From assembly GCA_022575985.1 (NCBI GenBank), contig JAKSXM010000247.1, forward strand, positions 6,595,501 through 6,659,500: a stretch of 64,000 nucleotides of DNA. Reading direction: 5' to 3'. This document shows, piece by piece, positions 56,501 through 64,000 of this stretch. Made by a program: the position numbers and the translations under genes. This stretch comes from Anagrus nilaparvatae. Taxonomy: Eukaryota > Arthropoda > Insecta > Hymenoptera > Mymaridae. Position 1 is the stretch's first letter. Every line of letters starts with the position of its first letter. The notes beneath the pieces were generated by a model. The model saw nothing but the letters and a program-made list of their open reading frames with translations, had not been told where the DNA came from and searched no databases.

Positions 56501-58933
56501 GATTATTTTACGTTCAATATCCAACTTGACCAATTTGAAAAGGATATTACTAAGAGAGATGTATTATCTAGTATTTCCAAGTTATTTGACCTATTGGGGT
56601 ATTTGTCTCCGATTTTAATTACGGGAAAAGCGTTTATGCAAAAGTTATGGATTAAAAAAGTAAAATGGGATGACAAGTTGATGATTTCTCTTAGTAATGA
56701 ATTTTTGAGTTGGTATAAGGGTTTGATTGCTGTTAATTTAATTCGTATTCCTCGTTGGCTAGGTTTCGTACCTGACGCTAAATATGAAATCTTTGGCTTC
56801 TGTGATGCTTCTCAGATGGCATATGCAGCATGCGTTTATTTAAAAACAACGGTTCAAAATAGAACTGAAATTCGTCTGTTACAGGCTAAATCCAAAGTTT
56901 CGCCTATAAAGTCTATGCTTTCAATCCCTAAATTAGAGCTTTGCTCAGCATTACTATTAGCGAGATTGACTTTCAAATTACAAAGAGCTTTGGATTTACC
57001 CTCTTCTGAAATTTTCCTCTTTACAGACTCGCAAGATGTTCTGTTCTGGTTACGAGAACATCCTTCTAAATGGTCGTCAGTTTTTATTAGGAATTGTTGT
57101 TCAAAAATTCATAATAAGGTTCCTGAAGCTTTTTGGAGTCATGTCAGGACTCATGAAAACCCTGCAGATTGTGCTTCAAGAGGCATATCCCCAGAACAGC
57201 TCCAAAATTTTTCTTTGTGGTGGGAGGGAAATGACCGAATGAAGAAAAATATTAACTTTGCTTCAGACAAAAATGCTTTTCAAAGCAAGTCAATAAATTT
57301 AGTTACTGCTCACGTGGTACATATTGAAAAAGTTAAACATGATAAAATTTGGGACTTAGTTTCTAAATATTCAGACCTTCTTCGGTTACTGAAAATAACT
57401 GCCTTAGTTTTTCGTTTTTTGTCAAAATTATTGATTAAAATTAAGTCAAAAAACATAAACAAATTTGAAAAAATCATACTTAAATTACCAATTTTTCAAT
57501 TCTCTTGGTTCAACTTTTCTGAAGCTAATAATAATAAATTTGTTAGTGTTTTTGAGATGAAAAGAGCTAAACTTTTTTGGGTTTACATTACTCAACTTGC
57601 TCATTTTAAAAATGAAATGATTACTTTAAACAATGGCTCAAATTTAATAAAGTCCTCTGATATTTTAAAATTGGACCCTTTTCTCGAAGATAATTTATTA
57701 AGAGTTGGATGTAGAATTCAGAATTCTTTGTTAAATCATGAGCAAAAACATCCTTTAATAGTTCCTAAAGATTGTGCTTTTTTAAAATTACTCATTCGTT
57801 ACTATCATCAAAAAACTTTACATGGTGGGGTAACTTTAGCTACTCTTAGACAAGAATTTTGGCTTATCAATGGCAGAAACTTAGTGCGTAGTTATATTTT
57901 TAAATGTCATGAGTGTATTAGATATAAAGCCAATCTTAATAGTCAAAAAATGGGTATCCTACCCCCCAGTAGAGTGCAACGTCCTGAGAAACCCTTTATT
58001 AATACAGGCATAGATTATGCGGGCCCATACAAAATTTTAAGGCATAGAGGTCGTGGATCTGCTACTTATAAAGCATACATTGGAATTTTCGTATGTATGG
58101 CTACCAAAGCTGTACATTTAGAATTAATAACAGGGTATTCTTCTGACGATTTCATAGCGGCTTTCCGAAGATTTACTTCCACTCGTGGTCCTTGCACTGA
58201 TCTATTTAGCGATCAAGGGACTACCTTCATTGGAGCTGACAAAGCTTTGAAGGAACTGTATATGGCCTCTTCAAGCCATATGCAGGAACTTCAGGCTCAG
58301 TTAACTTGCGAGGGTACAACTTGGTCTTTTAATCCTCCAGGCGCACCACATTTTGGGGGTCTTTGGGAGGCTGCTGTGAAGTCGGTCAAATATCATCTTC
58401 GTAGGGTTTTAGGAGATCATACTCTAACGTTTGAGGAGTTTTACACTCTACTCAAACAAATCGAAGCCTGTCTGAACTCCCGTCCATTATTGCCACTTTC
58501 AGACATTCCTACTGATGGTCAATTTTTATCGACATCTTTTTTACTCACTCAATCCAATTCTTTTATTGTTCCTGAGCCTAGTTATTTGGGCACTAATATT
58601 CCCCCCATGGAACGGTACAAGCAAATTCAAAAGTTGTTGCAGGAGTGGTGGGAGTCATGGTCGAGGGAATATCTCCAAAGTCTGCAAGAAAGACAAAAAT
58701 GGAGACAAAATAAAAGAAACTTACTGATCGATGACATAGTTTTGGTCTCGAACGAGACCTTACCTCCTTCAAAGTGGCCATTAGGTCGCGTAATTAAAAT
58801 TTATCAGGGTTCAGATGAATTGACAAGGGCTGTTGACATCAAGACAGCTAGTTCAATTTTGAGCGCCCAGTCCATAAATTGGTTTTACTTCAAAAATCAG
58901 ATTCTGCTAATATTTAAAATTTTGATTATTTAA
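53552..58933 (+). CDS. BEL/Pao Gag-Pol polyprotein
   Basis: 1793 codons in one frame encode the machinery to package, reverse-transcribe and integrate the element. Order: Gag-like DUF1759 region from about residue 124 (LPRINLPEFSGEYKDWESF); Cys/His knuckles at about 363-425 (CPLCKGE, CTNCLGNH, CNVCKGKHH); aspartic protease (DUF1758) with Asp502 in LLDNCSQASF; reverse transcriptase with Asp836 (VSDIKQMYRQ) and YMDD at 912-915; RNase H with Asp1085, Glu1129, Asp1159 and Asp1206; integrase zinc finger (H1419, C1452, C1455) and catalytic Asp1488, Asp1554, Glu1606; DUF5641 near 1690-1775. The ATG at 53552 is the first in frame. Oddities: the protease has Cys where the D-S/T-G triad has Gly, and the last ~15 residues look frameshifted by one lost base near 58860. 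All polymerase and integrase catalytic residues are present. Confidence 0.92.
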   Translation: MTSIILQQVKLINRIKNAYSNFESEGDNVCVSTCRVRMETLKNNWVKFETQDALLYDHPDYSKLAAEQPYFKDGLFDDTESVYLKNLGLFQLYLDSHPHTSLNSTAIDNNLLNFRNTNNEDSERLPRINLPEFSGEYKDWESFRDVFQSSVIDKHNVPDVTKLRHLRTCLKGDAEDLVKSYPITSENFPIIWKKLVDKYENKKRLINSHMSSIFSIKPMAKSSSAELKRILVSLNTPLLALKVLKRPVDKWDDWLVFHAVSLLDNEMKKQWENFFNNLSLTSQTINNAATLVKVSDPPTFEQLISFVESQISILESLEENNNALNLNEKPSTSNNNNSFKNLNVNTNPARVFHTQVESSKQQCPLCKGENLLFTCNEYKKMAVEKRYDCIKQLKSCTNCLGNHSFFRCPSKKLCNVCKGKHHTTLHNEKLVKSKAKDSKTNSGSTNKNKESNPSAEQTASTTNLCTFSVDLCKNPCEVLLSSAIVKVVNEDGFEFLTRALLDNCSQASFISESLFRRLKLKFMPLKMPILGIGGVKNYTCRKLVKLHIKPHFVSDFSIEVLAFVISRVSSYSPTASKRCKELDHISGLLLADPNFDKRGQIEILLSASVHASIVEEKIKRGALNNPIAISTKLGWVISGNAGIGSASNLSVISDAESTLSFDLERFWRQEEIFDEPSKLLSPDEQECEDHFLRTYSRNSEGRYMVRLPFKRDPENLKFPGSFSIAEKMLLRMERRFLADSILKNLYIEFMKDYEDTGHMGKTGHIFNFILYYFLPHHGIFKKNSLKPKLRTVFNGSANDYDGISLNSLLHTGPNLLPDLAELLIHWMKYQYVFVSDIKQMYRQILIHPEDRKYQQILWRENSNDKIQAYSLNTVTYGVVSSPYHAIRVTKQLAIDEGEKYPLGAEVLNSETYMDDTLSGGYSLPEALKKEQQLIDICKCAGFELHKWMSNNDALLNFPKDIKAGVYASNSYFSLLGLNWNPKEDYFTFNIQLDQFEKDITKRDVLSSISKLFDLLGYLSPILITGKAFMQKLWIKKVKWDDKLMISLSNEFLSWYKGLIAVNLIRIPRWLGFVPDAKYEIFGFCDASQMAYAACVYLKTTVQNRTEIRLLQAKSKVSPIKSMLSIPKLELCSALLLARLTFKLQRALDLPSSEIFLFTDSQDVLFWLREHPSKWSSVFIRNCCSKIHNKVPEAFWSHVRTHENPADCASRGISPEQLQNFSLWWEGNDRMKKNINFASDKNAFQSKSINLVTAHVVHIEKVKHDKIWDLVSKYSDLLRLLKITALVFRFLSKLLIKIKSKNINKFEKIILKLPIFQFSWFNFSEANNNKFVSVFEMKRAKLFWVYITQLAHFKNEMITLNNGSNLIKSSDILKLDPFLEDNLLRVGCRIQNSLLNHEQKHPLIVPKDCAFLKLLIRYYHQKTLHGGVTLATLRQEFWLINGRNLVRSYIFKCHECIRYKANLNSQKMGILPPSRVQRPEKPFINTGIDYAGPYKILRHRGRGSATYKAYIGIFVCMATKAVHLELITGYSSDDFIAAFRRFTSTRGPCTDLFSDQGTTFIGADKALKELYMASSSHMQELQAQLTCEGTTWSFNPPGAPHFGGLWEAAVKSVKYHLRRVLGDHTLTFEEFYTLLKQIEACLNSRPLLPLSDIPTDGQFLSTSFLLTQSNSFIVPEPSYLGTNIPPMERYKQIQKLLQEWWESWSREYLQSLQERQKWRQNKRNLLIDDIVLVSNETLPPSKWPLGRVIKIYQGSDELTRAVDIKTASSILSAQSINWFYFKNQILLIFKILII

Positions 58934-59150
58934 TTGATTTTTTGTATTAGAAAGAAAGTGAGTACTTGTGCTCAATATGTTTTGTAAATACATGTTTTGT
59001 TAATTAATTTTTGTATATAGATGTTTCTTAAAAAAAAAATACAAAATAATATTTTTTATAATTGATTGTAATTAGTTTTATTCTAATTAAATTTTATAAT
59101 GTTTAAATCTTGTTGTAATTTCAATTTTTTATTACGATCAAAAATAAGCC

Positions 59151-59157
59151 GGGAGAA
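59151..59157 (+). other. Polypurine tract of the BEL element
   Basis: GGGAGAA directly abuts the 3' LTR, where second-strand priming is expected. Confidence 0.7.
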
Positions 59158-59361
59158 TGTTCCGTACCGCGCTTTCTTTAGTTATAATTGTATATATGTG
59201 TAAATAAGTTTGTTAGTATTGTAAGAAGGGAGAGAGTAACGGCCGACCGGCGTGTCAGTGCTCGCACGGCCTTTGTCAAAAGCAGTTCTATAATAAATAC
59301 ATATTTCTACAAATTGTGTGTCGCCATTATTATAACCATAATATTAACCAGCTCCTTAACA
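59158..59361 (+). repeat. 3' LTR of the BEL element
   Basis: Starts TGTTCCGTACCGCG, ends CTTAACA, 204 bp. Confidence 0.93.
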
Positions 59362-59416
59362 TACTTTTTTATGGTGAATGCCAAATTGCATATTAATTTA
59401 AAACCAGCTTCTAAAC

Positions 59417-59835
59417 AGGGTCTAACTTATGTGAACATAAAAGTTTATTGGGTATTCATCAATATGGTTTATTACTGAGTTCTGGATGTTTGTAAGAGTA
59501 AGTATCATAAGCCATGGATTCATCCTGTTTACATAATTGAAAATTATTTGATAAACAAAATCCAAACTAGAATGTATAATCAAATTTGGACCTAAAAAAA
59601 TATAAAATCCATGTAATTAGTATTTTACAAGTATAGTTTCATTGATGCGTTCTCAAAAAGCATTGGAAAGCCATTACTGGATTTTATATACAGTTTAGGT
59701 CCAAATTTTATACAATTCTAATTTAAATTTACTTTGTCAAGTAGTTTTCTTTTATGTAAGCAGGCTTAATTCATTGCTTCTGATACTCACCTATAACATC
59801 AAGGATTTTAGAAAGAGCTATTACAAGAATTAGCT
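59417..59835 (+). repeat. Direct repeat flanking the BEL element, copy 2
   Basis: Matches 50652-51090 in the same orientation, starting 55 bp after the 3' LTR. Confidence 0.75.
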
Positions 59836-60530
59836 ATCCAGGGGCCCATTGGGCCCGATCAGAAGAAAATGATATCTCGCTGTACAAATCGATTCCCAGG
59901 GATAAAAATGGACTATAAGGGTAAAAAATGGGTTTAAAAATATATGTTCATATGTAAATTAAATCGCTGGGCCAAATTTTCTTTTTTTCAGAATTTTTTT
60001 CTTACTTTATTATTTATGTATTAAATTGACGTTTTATCGAAATTTTAAAGAAATATTTATTTCGGCTAAAAATTTTTGACCCCGAAAATTGGTTTGTTTT
60101 GAGGTTTTTGATTATTAAGGCTTTAAGAATGATTAATTATTTGAAAACCAAGTACTTTTTATACATACATACATATGATTGAGAAAATTTTTTCTTTTTA
60201 CCTGGACTACCTTAGCCAACATTATGGTAAAATTTGAGTAAATTTCATAATGGAAAAGTTGGTTTCCGGTCAATTTGAAAAATGTAACCACTTAAAATAA
60301 AACCGTAAGTGGCCCAAAATGAAAAATAAAATTAACAATATTTTTAAAACTTGAATAAATTAAAGTATAATTAAAACTAAGTTAAGTCTTGCTGTTTCCT
60401 AATCACAAATTCATCTGAATTTCAACTTTGATTTTTTGGGTTTCACAAAATAAGGGTTCAGAGTTAAAATTCATTTGATTTCGTTATAATATTTCTAATA
60501 GATCTAATTTTATTATATAACTAAACTTTC
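59836..60530. other. Unassigned
   Basis: No gene or paired ends found. 60340-60530 matches 32930-33120 and forms the left shoulder of the composite satellite repeat. Confidence 0.45.
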
Positions 60531-62165
60531 GGCCCATAAATGTTTTGAGATGAAATTTTATGGCCTAAGCTAAGTAATAGTATATTAAGTATCAAGGGCG
60601 CAAGTTTTAGCACTAGCGTAAGCACTAGCATGAGTGCTCGGCGAAGCTGGGCACGAGTGATATTTGTTCACGCTAGTGTCTAAAGTATTTCGCCCATGGT
60701 GCTTATAAACAAATTTTTTGCCAACCTAGGCGTAGAACGAGTGCAGAAAATTTTTTGCAAAGTTTTAAGCCCGGGAGGACAAAAAATTAAATTTCAGCAA
60801 AAGCATAAATTTCTAATAAATATATTATAACTTTTGAGCCATAAATGTTGTGAGATGAAATTTTATGGTCTAAGCTAAGTAAAATTTAATTTCAGCAAAA
60901 GTATATTTCAAAATACTGATATTGATTAAATTAACAATATTTTTAAAATATATTATTATTTTGATTTCATTGACCTGTACTGGGCATAAAAAATGGGCGA
61001 TTAATAGAAATAACTAATAATTCAATATTTTTAAAATTTTAATAAATTAAAGTATAATTAAAACTAAGTTAAGTCTTCTTGTGGTTTTCTAATCTTACAA
61101 ATTCATCAGAATCTGAACTTTTGGGGTACAGAAAAGAAGGGTTTTGAGATTAAAATTTTTTTAATTTCGTAATGGATCTACTTTTATTATATAATTAAAC
61201 ATTCGGCCCATAAATGTTGTGAGATGAAATTTTATCGCCTAAGCTAAGTAACATTTAATTTCAGCAAAAGTATAAATTTCTAATAAATATATTATAACTT
61301 TTGGGCCATAAATGTTGTGAGATGAAATTATATGGCCTAAGCTAAGTATTAATTTAATTTAAGCAAAAGTATAAATTCCTAATAAATATATAATAACTTT
61401 TGGTCCATAAACGTTGTGAGATGAAATTATATGGCCTAAGCTAAGTAATAATTTAATTTAAGCAAAAGTATAAACTAATAAATATATTATAACTTTTGGG
61501 CCATAAACGTTATGAGATGAAATTATATGGCCTAAGCTAAGTAAAAATTTAATTTCAGCAAAAATACATTTCAAAATACTGATACTGATTTAATTAATGT
61601 TTTTAAAACTTTAATAAATTAAAGTATAATTAAAACTAAGTTAAGTCTTGTTGTTTCCTAATCACAAGTTATATTATAACTTTTGGGCCATAAATGTTGT
61701 TAGATGAAATTATATAATATAATATAATAATAATCTTTATTTTGAAAACAAAAATAGTACACTCTTTCAATATATTACAATAAATAAGTAAACATTTAAA
61801 TTTTTGATTTATAAAATAATATAGTATATAATATAATGGCAAAATTGATGTGATAATTAAATGAGTCAATAGATTAGTGCGTCAATAGGTGAATATGCGT
61901 CAATATGAAGTCAAAGAAAAAATAGAGAAAATATATTATAAGATAAGATATTATAAGAAAATATAATTCTATGGCCTAAGCTAAGTAATAATTTAATTTA
62001 AGCAAAAGTATAAACTCCTAATAAATAAATTATAACTTTTGGGCCATAAACGTTGTGAGATGAAATTATATGGCCTAAGCTAAGTAAATTTTTATTTCAG
62101 CAAAAGTATTAATTCCTAATAAATATATTATAATTTTTGGGCCATAAATGTTGTGAGATATACAG
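60530..62165 (+). repeat. ~100-bp satellite array with two insertions
   Basis: About ten copies of the unit also found at 32831-33400 (GTTGTGAGATGAAATT, GGCCTAAGCTAAGTAA). Two blocks break the periodicity: about 60585-60785, GC-richer with AGCACTAGCGTAAGCACTAG and a GCCCGGGAGG end, and about 61690-61970. The same right shoulder as in the CK1 region follows at 62166-62335. Confidence 0.75.
61690..61970 (-). mobile_element. Possible 5'-truncated non-LTR retrotransposon tail
   Basis: On the minus strand the insert ends in CAAAATAAAGATTATTATTA, an AATAAA signal followed by an ATT-type simple tail, as at the 3' ends of some insect LINEs. No coding is left and no clear TSD was found, so this is weak. 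Confidence 0.3.
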
Positions 62166-62581
62166 CTTTTTCACGTTGAGCTCATAGGCTGTACTTTAAA
62201 TATAATTATCTTATATTATAAAAATTTATTATCTTCAGAAACTGCTTAACTTGCCAGGCCCCTAAATAACCATTATATCGGTGGAAAATTAAAATAAAAT
62301 TAAAGAATTCGTTTTTATAGATTTATGCTTTATTTAGATGTATATGTCGTAGGGAAGTAGCGAAATCCTTGATTTGGCGAAATCCCTAGTGATTCGGCCA
62401 AATTATGCATAGTAGACTAATGGAAGTTTTAAAAAACAAAGAGAATTTGGTGTTTATGCTTTATAAATTTTATTGTATAATAAAAAATTATTGCCAAAAA
62501 GAGAGTTACAATTTTTAATTAATATAAAAATTCCTTTTCAAACTTCATTTACATTTTTTTTTTAATTTTATTTATTGTTAA

Positions 62582-63136
62582 GGGGGCAAGTGTCCTTAGA
62601 ATTTTTTGAAAATCGATTTTTTGTTTTTCTTTTTTTTGGGTTCGAAAACATCTTAAAAATATGGAAAAAAATTTTTATAATGATATCTTGAATAATAAGA
62701 ATGTTATAGAAGATGAAGCGAGACACCGCTATAGAAGTTATACGTTTCACCGAAACTTTAAACGCGTTTATCTCGAAACAACGTTTTTCGAACTTGTGGG
62801 CAAAATAACTCAAAAAATAATTAAGATATCTTTCTGATTTTTTGGCTACTATTTTAAAATACAATTATCTTCTGGATTGATGGAATGATTTTTCCAAAAA
62901 ATGTCCCATTTTTTTTTCTTCAAAAAAAATAAGTTAAAAAGAAATGCAGTTTTTGAAAAAAAATTGAATAATTTTCACAATTTTCCATTTTCCGAAATTC
63001 CATTCTATCAATCCAGAAGAAAAATACTTTACAAACATAAAAATTTTTATTTGGTCTGTTTCGGAACAAGTTGGAGGCTGCAATCCTGCCCACAATCAAA
63101 AGTGAGGCCTAACTTTGAGCACCTGTATTCGGCGCC

Positions 63137-63182
<46 letters not shown>

Positions 63183-63301
63183 GTTTAGTAACTTATGATC
63201 TAATAAACTGCCAATTTTGAAGAAATTATCTCAATTATTTCTACCCGAAAACCTCTCCACAAAAAGACACCTTTTTTTCTTCGCTAAGGACACTTGCCCC
63301 C
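62582..63301. mobile_element. 720-bp TTAA-target element with GGGGGCAAGTGTCC ends
   Basis: The termini GGGGGCAAGTGTCCTTAG and inverse are flanked by TTAA at 62578-62581 and 63302-63305. The opposite arm of element 8 (near 63645-63655) shows the empty TTAA site. Purine-rich GGG ends next to TTAA are the pattern of Kolobok elements. An internal inverted pair with TTCTGGATTGAT lies at about 62870 and 63015, and a poly-A run of about 37 at 63140-63177. It encodes no transposase. Confidence 0.7.
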
Positions 63302-63462
63302 TTAAGACATGAAAGTCCTGTATGACATAAAAAAAAAAAAATTAATTTTTGGACTCCATACATTTTTTTTAATGCTATTACCGCCGAGCAGATTGTTATT
63401 AAATATTTGACTGAAGTTAATAACAATCTGTTCTTGAGATTTCGTCCATACTGTATTATTAC

Positions 63463-63600
63463 AGGCCTTTAAAAACCAAAGAGGCTAAAGGCGTAGCTGT
63501 GGAACTGTTGAAAATTTTTCTATCTTACGGTGCGCCCACTATTTTGCAATCTGATAATAACTCGGAGGTAATAGCATTAAAAAAAATGTATCAAGTCCAA
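63463..63600 (+). pseudogene. Integrase core fragment at the centre of element 8
   Basis: A short frame encodes RPLKTKEAKGVAVELLKIF, then LSYGAPTILQSDNNSEV. LLKIF..YGAP.ILQSDN is the stretch leading to the second catalytic aspartate of retroviral-type (rve) integrases, closest in my memory to Gypsy- or Ginger-derived integrases of the KRBA2 type. The zinc finger and the first and third catalytic residues are absent, the frame is lost upstream of 63463, and the downstream part merges with the palindrome arm. A trapped fragment, not functional. Confidence 0.5.
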
Positions 63601-64000
63601 AAATTAATTTTTTTTTTTTTTATGTCATACAGGATTTTCATGTCTTAACAATAAATAAAATTAAAAAAAAAATGTAAATGACGTTTGAAAAGGAATTTTT
63701 ATATTAATTAAAAATTGTAACTCTCTTTTTAGCAATAATTTTTTATTATACAATAAAATTTATAAAGCATAAACAACAAATTCTCTTTGTTTTTTACTTC
63801 CCTAAGAGCCATCCGTGAAGTAGACAAATAAAATAAATTAGTTTACTCCACTGAGTTTATATCAGTGAAGTAGACGATTCGTCTACTTCCCTAAAGGCTA
63901 TCGGCGTAGTAGACAACAGCTATAATTTTCGTCTACTTCACTAAAAATTTTGGGGAAGTAGGCGATCGAAACTTCCATTAGTCTACTATGCACAATTTGG

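Larger units (their letters stand above)
51117..59361 (+). mobile_element. Full-length BEL/Pao LTR retrotransposon
   Basis: The element has two 204-bp LTRs in direct orientation, a primer-binding-site region, a long leader, one 1793-codon Gag-Pol frame, and a purine tract before the 3' LTR. TACT lies on both sides (51113-51116 and 59362-59365), a 4-bp TSD. The LTRs differ at two positions out of 204, so the insertion is recent. It lies in the same orientation as the CK1 gene. Confidence 0.93.
62398..64000. mobile_element. Palindromic element 8, runs off the right edge
   Basis: 62398-62580 pairs with the inverse of 63645-63795 and 63972-64000, and 63306-63395 with the inverse of about 63550-63645. 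The arms enclose a ~150-bp core near 63400-63560. The right arm carries short GAAGTAGAC/GTCTACTTC hairpin units (63800-63975) absent from the left arm. The true ends lie outside the window or left of 62398. Confidence 0.65.

Overview
The window is a gene-poor, AT-rich piece of an invertebrate nuclear genome. Evidence for a eukaryote: spliced exons of a casein kinase I delta/epsilon gene, an LTR retrotransposon of the BEL/Pao family (restricted to animals), nonautonomous DNA transposons with standard target-site duplications (TSDs), tRNA-headed retroposons, microsatellites and satellites. An insect is most likely, possibly a parasitoid hymenopteran; this is an impression, not a proof.

Layout. 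1-1775: dispersed repeat with poly-C/poly-G tracts, a G-rich stretch and a minisatellite, ending in the left arm of an outer inverted repeat. 1776-14376: two giant palindromic (foldback) elements placed head to tail at one TA in the exact centre of that outer inverted repeat. The first (1776-6593) contains a smaller palindrome (2684-4453) that itself holds a deleted pogo/Tigger element (3500-4324). The second (6596-14376) has arms made of a ~180-bp satellite, a tRNA-like block near each end and a solo LTR (11287-12535) in its right arm. 14377-15555: right outer arm. 15558-20961: third giant palindrome, with a 56-bp satellite in both arms, abutting a small MITE (miniature inverted-repeat transposable element, 20964-21078). 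22397-29982: fourth giant palindrome, with arms rich in a ~131-bp repeat containing a YY1/PHO-like core, a loop holding a broken ORF, and a Harbinger-like insertion. 30020-30701: small palindrome with a nested hAT MITE.

31175-31442 holds the first two coding exons of the CK1 delta/epsilon gene (dco/doubletime), plus strand. No later exon was recognised by eye up to 64000, so either everything downstream lies in a >32-kb transposon-filled intron or this is a partial gene copy. That interval contains satellites, several TA-, TTAA- and 5-bp-TSD elements (including a Transib-like palindrome with CACAGTG ends and CGTCG TSDs), a ~1-kb tRNA-headed retroposon with a 13-bp TSD, two decayed ORFs of multicopy invertebrate families, a small relative of the fourth giant palindrome (46722-47774), a nearly intact young BEL/Pao element (51117-59361; LTRs differ at 2 of 204 positions), a long ~100-bp satellite, and a foldback element running off the right edge with an integrase fragment at its centre.

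The dominant theme is a set of foldback elements that (i) insert at TA, often right at the TSD of an older element, (ii) carry satellites in both arms, and (iii) in two cases enclose coding debris of other elements in the loop. Because the arms are near copies of each other, one arm often serves as the pre-insertion control for insertions in the other, which makes many boundaries here unusually secure.
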